From Pseudomonadales bacterium (GTDB taxonomy: Bacteria; Pseudomonadota; Gammaproteobacteria; Pseudomonadales; Porticoccaceae), in contig JACKOF010000001.1 in NCBI GenBank assembly GCA_024234435.1, forward strand, positions 1,922,001-1,986,000: a DNA stretch of 64,000 bases. The letters run 5' to 3'. The notes below the pieces were generated by a model that did no database searches, had not been told where the DNA came from, and was given only the letters and a program-made list of their open reading frames with translations. Position numbers and translations under genes: made by a program. Of this stretch, positions 60,619-64,000 are shown in pieces. Position 1 is the first letter of the stretch. Each line of letters opens with the position of its first letter.

Positions 60619-61455
60619 ATGAACGCTACTCAAAACCCCGAAATAGGCAAAAGAATTGATATTGGTAATTGCGAAGTCAATTATCAGGACGAAGGCCAGG
60701 GTGAAGCCATCATTCTGCTTCACGGCTCCGGACCAGGTGTTACCGGCTACGCTAACTGGCGTTTGCTGATCCCTGTGCTGGCAAAAGATTTCAGAGTTAT
60801 CGCGCCTGATGTGGTCGGTTTTGGCTACACCTCACACCCGGAAGGTTTTGTTTACAATCTGGAGAATTGGATCGATTGGACCATTCGCTTTATGGATGCT
60901 CTGGGCATCGAAAAAGCCGGTTTTGTCGGCAATTCTTTCGGCGGCGCACTGGCACTGGCTGTTGCCGCCAAACACCCGGATCGCGTAACACGCTTTGTCA
61001 TGATGGGCGCTGCCGGCATTGAGTTCAAAGTAACTGAGGGCCTGGCCAAGGTCTGGGGCTACACACCATCCTTCGAAAACATGCGCGAACTGATGAACAC
61101 ATTCGCCTTTGAAGGCGAACAAATTAGTGATGAAATCGTTGAATCCCGCTACCAGGCCAGCATACGTCCCGGCTACCAGGAAGCTTATTCTCAATTGTTT
61201 CCTGAACCCTACCAAGAGCAACTTGACGCATTGCGCCTGCCTGAAGAAGAGATAGCCAAAGTCAAACACCCGGTTATGATGGTACACGGTACTGAAGATG
61301 CCATTGTGCCAGTGGACTGCTCTTTCCGGGCACAGAAACTGCTGGAAAACGCAGACCTGCACGTGTATAGCAAATGCGGGCACTGGACCATGTTTGAACG
61401 CCCCTATGAGTTTGGCCAACTGGTTCACAGCTTTTTCAGCAAAGAAAACGCATAG
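60619..61455 (+). CDS. cmtE: Alpha/beta hydrolase, meta-cleavage product hydrolase (CmtE-like)
   Basis: Protein of 278 residues. LHGSGPGVTGYANW forms the oxyanion hole, VGNSFGGALAL holds the nucleophilic Ser, HGTEDAIVP the acid Asp and KCGHWTMFERP the His. This matches C-C bond hydrolases of the BphD/XylF/CmtE group. In the p-cumate route it would split 2-hydroxy-6-oxo-7-methylocta-2,4-dienoate into 2-hydroxypenta-2,4-dienoate and isobutyrate. Confidence 0.9.
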   Translation: MNATQNPEIGKRIDIGNCEVNYQDEGQGEAIILLHGSGPGVTGYANWRLLIPVLAKDFRVIAPDVVGFGYTSHPEGFVYNLENWIDWTIRFMDALGIEKAGFVGNSFGGALALAVAAKHPDRVTRFVMMGAAGIEFKVTEGLAKVWGYTPSFENMRELMNTFAFEGEQISDEIVESRYQASIRPGYQEAYSQLFPEPYQEQLDALRLPEEEIAKVKHPVMMVHGTEDAIVPVDCSFRAQKLLENADLHVYSKCGHWTMFERPYEFGQLVHSFFSKENA

Positions 61456-61506
61456 AGGAAGGGTCGGAAGTTTTTAACTGACCACAACGGCATAGCAGAG
61501 GTGTAA

Positions 61507-62166
61507 GTGAACGACGCAAATCAGAAACAACGCATACCGCAGGCGGTACGTAGTGCCAAAATGCAGCAGCGTCTCTCCGAGGCCGCGTACAACATTATTC
61601 GCGATGGCGGTTACGCCAATTTTCGAACCTCGGCAGTTGCAAAAGCAGCAGGCGTCTCTCAGGGGGCGCAGCTGCATCACTACCCGACCAAAAACAGCCT
61701 CGCTGTTGCAGCGCTTGATTACGCTTATCGGCAATACCACCAGCAGTTTGAAGCTAATTACGCCATGATTGACGAGTGCGATGACCTGCTGGACCTGATA
61801 TTCAAAGACTTCAAAGATTTCTACCTTTCCGGTTACTTCAGCACAGCCCTGGATATCCTCATCTCCGGTGGCAAGAACGAGGATCTCAAGGAACAACTGG
61901 TTGCTATTACCCTTGATAACCGCACAGCGATAGAGCGAGTCTGGCTGGAAGAGCTGATTAATGATGGCTGGCCGCTGGCGCTTGCCGAAGAGATTCTGGC
62001 ACTGTCTCACAGCATTGTCAGAGGTTTTGCCGCACGCGCACTGGTTATTAATGATCAGGCACAATTTGATCGCCTGCTATTCCGCTGGCGCGCGATGGTT
62101 AAATCTTTGGAAGGTGAGAAAAACAACGTCGTCCAGCGTTTCGAACTAAAAAAATCCAGCAACTGA
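61507..62166 (+). CDS. TetR family regulator, CymR-like
   Basis: Protein of 219 residues with a GTG start preceded by AGAGGT. HTH: GGYANFRTSAVAKAAGVSQGAQLHHYPTKNSLAVAAL. From memory this is strongly like Pseudomonas CymR (GAAGVSRGAQSHHFPTK), the cumate-responsive repressor of cym and cmt operons. The ligand domain includes FKDFYLSGYFSTALDILIS, similar in spacing to CymR's FFLDDDFSISLDLIV. It is placed inside the operon it may control; the 56281-56305 inverted repeat is a candidate target. Confidence 0.8.
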   Translation: MNDANQKQRIPQAVRSAKMQQRLSEAAYNIIRDGGYANFRTSAVAKAAGVSQGAQLHHYPTKNSLAVAALDYAYRQYHQQFEANYAMIDECDDLLDLIFKDFKDFYLSGYFSTALDILISGGKNEDLKEQLVAITLDNRTAIERVWLEELINDGWPLALAEEILALSHSIVRGFAARALVINDQAQFDRLLFRWRAMVKSLEGEKNNVVQRFELKKSSN

Positions 62167-62207
62167 CCCGACATCAATTCGCCAACAACAGAACCCGGTT
62201 AATAATT

Positions 62208-64000
62208 ATGCCTAACAATGACGCCCTTACCATGTGGCAGGAAGCTGCAAAAAATATCGACTGGTACACACCTTATACCAAGATACTGGATGACACCCAA
62301 AAACCCATTTATCGCTGGTTCAGCGGCGCCACCTGTAACACCTCGTACAACTGCCTGGACAGACATGTCGCTGCGGGTCGAGGCGACCAGACTGCCATTA
62401 TCTACGACAGTCCGGTTACGGAAACCGTAGAGCATATCAGCTATCGTCAATTGCTCGATCGCGTGTCGCGCTTTGCCGGAGCACTACAAGCGCTGGGGCT
62501 GGAAAAAGGTGATCGCGTAGTCATCTATATGCCAATGGTGCCCGAAGCGGCGGTAGCCATGCAAGCTTGCGCAAGACTCGGCGCTGTACACTCCGTGGTA
62601 TTCGGCGGATTTGCCGCCAACGAACTTGCCTCCAGAATTGATGATTGCAAACCAAAACTTATCATCTCGGCATCTTGCGGTATTGAGCCAGGCAGGCTGG
62701 TGGCCTACAAACCATTACTGGACGAAGCGCTGAAGCTGGCAAAGCACAAGCCTGAACACGCTATCATTTATCAGCGCAATCAATTGACGGCATCAATGGT
62801 TGAGGGTCGCGATCTGGACTGGAATGAGATAGAAGCTTCAGGTACGCCAGTGGACTGCACGCCCGTTGCGGCAACAGATCCACTCTACATTATCTACACA
62901 TCAGGCACTACCGGCCAACCCAAAGGGGTTGTTCGAGATAATGGCGGACACATGGTGGCTCTGGACTGGAGTCTCGGGGCAATCTACGGTATTGACCCTG
63001 GCGATGTCTTCTGGGCCGCCTCTGATATCGGTTGGGTTGTAGGACACTCCTATATTGTTTATGGCCCACTGATCCGCGGTGCAACAGCCATTATGTTTGA
63101 AGGCAAGCCAGTTGGCACGCCTGATGCGGCAACCTACTGGCGGTTGATCGAGCGCCATAAAGTGAAGGCCATGTTCACTGCGCCTACAGCCATTCGCGCT
63201 ATCAAACAGCAAGACCCTCAAGGCGAGCTGCTGGGTGACTTTGATCTTAGCAGCCTGCAAACGCTGTTTCTGGCTGGCGAACGTGCAGACCCTGACACCA
63301 TTCAGTGGGCAGAAAAACACCTTAACAAACCGGTTATTGATCACTGGTGGCAAACCGAACTGGGCTGGCCTGCCGTTGCCAACTGTGCCGGGCTTGGTTT
63401 ATTCCCGGTTAAATACGGTTCCTCAGGAAAACCCGTACCCGGCTTTACCGTAGAAGCTCTTGATGAAGGCGGCCATGTCCTGCCAGCAGACAGTATGGGA
63501 GCGCTGGCAATCAAATTACCGCTGCCCCCCGGCACATTGCCAACACTGTGGAATAACGACAGCGGCTTTATTGCCAAATACATGACAGAATTTCCTGGCT
63601 ACTACAGTACCGGTGATGCCGGCTTTATTGATGCCGATGGTTATGTCCACATCATGAGTCGCACCGACGATGTCATTAATGTAGCGGGCCACCGGTTGTC
63701 TACGGGACAAATGGAAGAAGTTGTCACCAACCACCCTGATATCGCAGAATGTGCCGTATTTGGTGTTAATGACGACCTTAAAGGTCAGAGTCCGCTTGCA
63801 TTACTCATCGTCAATCAGGGCGTCAGTAAAGCGAATTCCGAAATTGAGGCGGAAGTAGTCGCACTGGTAAGGGAAAATATTGGCCCGGTAGCAGCATTCA
63901 AACGTGCCATTGTCGTTAAGCGCCTGCCAAAAACCCGATCAGGCAAGATTCTACGGGCAACGCTGCAAAAAATAGCCAATGGCGAATCCTACAAGATGCC
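62208..64000 (+). CDS. PrpE-like acyl-CoA synthetase, 3' end cut by the window
   Basis: About 597 codons from the ATG at 62208 to the window end, with no stop; perhaps 30 residues are missing. ANL features: IYTSGTTGQPKGVVRDNGG, DHWWQTELGWP and YYSTGDAGFIDADGYV, with C-terminal PKTRSGKILRATL. The acetyl/propionyl-CoA synthetase layout (FFAANELASRIDDCKP) matches PrpE-type enzymes. The Pseudomonas cym operon also ends in an acetyl-CoA synthetase-like gene (CymE). The likely job is to activate isobutyrate released by the C-C hydrolase. Confidence 0.85.
   Translation, partial: MPNNDALTMWQEAAKNIDWYTPYTKILDDTQKPIYRWFSGATCNTSYNCLDRHVAAGRGDQTAIIYDSPVTETVEHISYRQLLDRVSRFAGALQALGLEKGDRVVIYMPMVPEAAVAMQACARLGAVHSVVFGGFAANELASRIDDCKPKLIISASCGIEPGRLVAYKPLLDEALKLAKHKPEHAIIYQRNQLTASMVEGRDLDWNEIEASGTPVDCTPVAATDPLYIIYTSGTTGQPKGVVRDNGGHMVALDWSLGAIYGIDPGDVFWAASDIGWVVGHSYIVYGPLIRGATAIMFEGKPVGTPDAATYWRLIERHKVKAMFTAPTAIRAIKQQDPQGELLGDFDLSSLQTLFLAGERADPDTIQWAEKHLNKPVIDHWWQTELGWPAVANCAGLGLFPVKYGSSGKPVPGFTVEALDEGGHVLPADSMGALAIKLPLPPGTLPTLWNNDSGFIAKYMTEFPGYYSTGDAGFIDADGYVHIMSRTDDVINVAGHRLSTGQMEEVVTNHPDIAECAVFGVNDDLKGQSPLALLIVNQGVSKANSEIEAEVVALVRENIGPVAAFKRAIVVKRLPKTRSGKILRATLQKIANGESYKM

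Noticed and set aside
1..64000. tRNA, rRNA, CRISPR array, insertion sequence or prophage genes
   Set aside because: No transposase, integrase, regularly spaced repeat array or cloverleaf-like sequence was noticed on either strand; a tRNA could still be missed without a covariance search.

Overview
The window looks like part of the chromosome of a marine-type gammaproteobacterium. This is inferred from moderate GC, TonB-dependent uptake, PQQ-lipoprotein oxidation, many acyl-CoA dehydrogenases and Pseudomonas-like regulators; no rRNA or other taxonomic marker is present. It is almost entirely a catabolic island, and the best-fitting theme is p-menthane monoterpenoids (p-cymene, p-cumate, terpineol-like compounds).

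Layout. 1-2671: a CrtC/AttH-like protein, an APH-fold kinase and a small unknown protein. 2812-5020: LuxR and AraC regulators. 5116-9592 (minus): thiolase, acyl-CoA dehydrogenase, SDR, DUF4345 membrane protein and nitroreductase. 9793-15440 (plus): AraC regulator, a large MalT/LAL-type LuxR regulator and an acyl-CoA ligase. 15520-16821 (minus): a small accessory islet with a BrnT/BrnA toxin-antitoxin pair and an orphan class III cyclase-like protein. 17151-21142 (minus): a second CrtC-like/kinase pair, a Crp/Fnr regulator and an NMO-type flavoenzyme. 21375-22850 (plus): a CYP108 (P450terp)-like P450 directly followed by a 58-residue rubredoxin. 22852-24045: a diguanylate cyclase. 24362-28380 (minus): an acyl-CoA dehydrogenase/ALDH/Fe-ADH operon. 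28707-33191 (minus): TonB receptor plus quinohemoprotein alcohol dehydrogenase. 33511-37225: FMN hydroxyacid dehydrogenase, MFS carrier and an AraC paralogue. 37397-46751 (minus): an eight-gene beta-oxidation operon led by TetR, divergent from 47026-49039 (AMACR-like racemase and enoyl-CoA hydratase). 49070-64000: a divergent p-cumate-type meta-cleavage cluster.

The last block contains all the enzymes expected for p-cumate to acetyl-CoA, pyruvate and isobutyrate except the dioxygenase reductase: Rieske dioxygenase alpha and beta, Rieske ferredoxin, dihydrodiol dehydrogenase, extradiol dioxygenase, a class II aldolase-fold decarboxylase, C-C hydrolase, hydratase, aldolase and acylating acetaldehyde dehydrogenase. 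It also holds a XylM/AlkB-type methyl hydroxylase, a CymR-like TetR, a PrpE-like ligase (cut by the window end) and a two-component Na+ symporter. The P450 plus ADH/ALDH block could feed the same pathway by oxidising the p-cymene methyl group.

The most striking non-coding signal is a 16-bp palindrome (CCAACC-TTTA-GGTTGG and variants). It occurs upstream of the LAL regulator, twice between the P450 and the CrtC-like/kinase operon, and upstream of the ACAD/ALDH/ADH operon. At three of these promoters it lies at nearly the same distance from a -10-like element, which suggests a local regulon controlled by the LAL activator. The second unusual signal is the twice-repeated pairing of a CrtC-like isoprenoid-hydratase-fold protein with an APH-fold kinase. 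Functional calls come from reading motifs by eye; no database search was possible.
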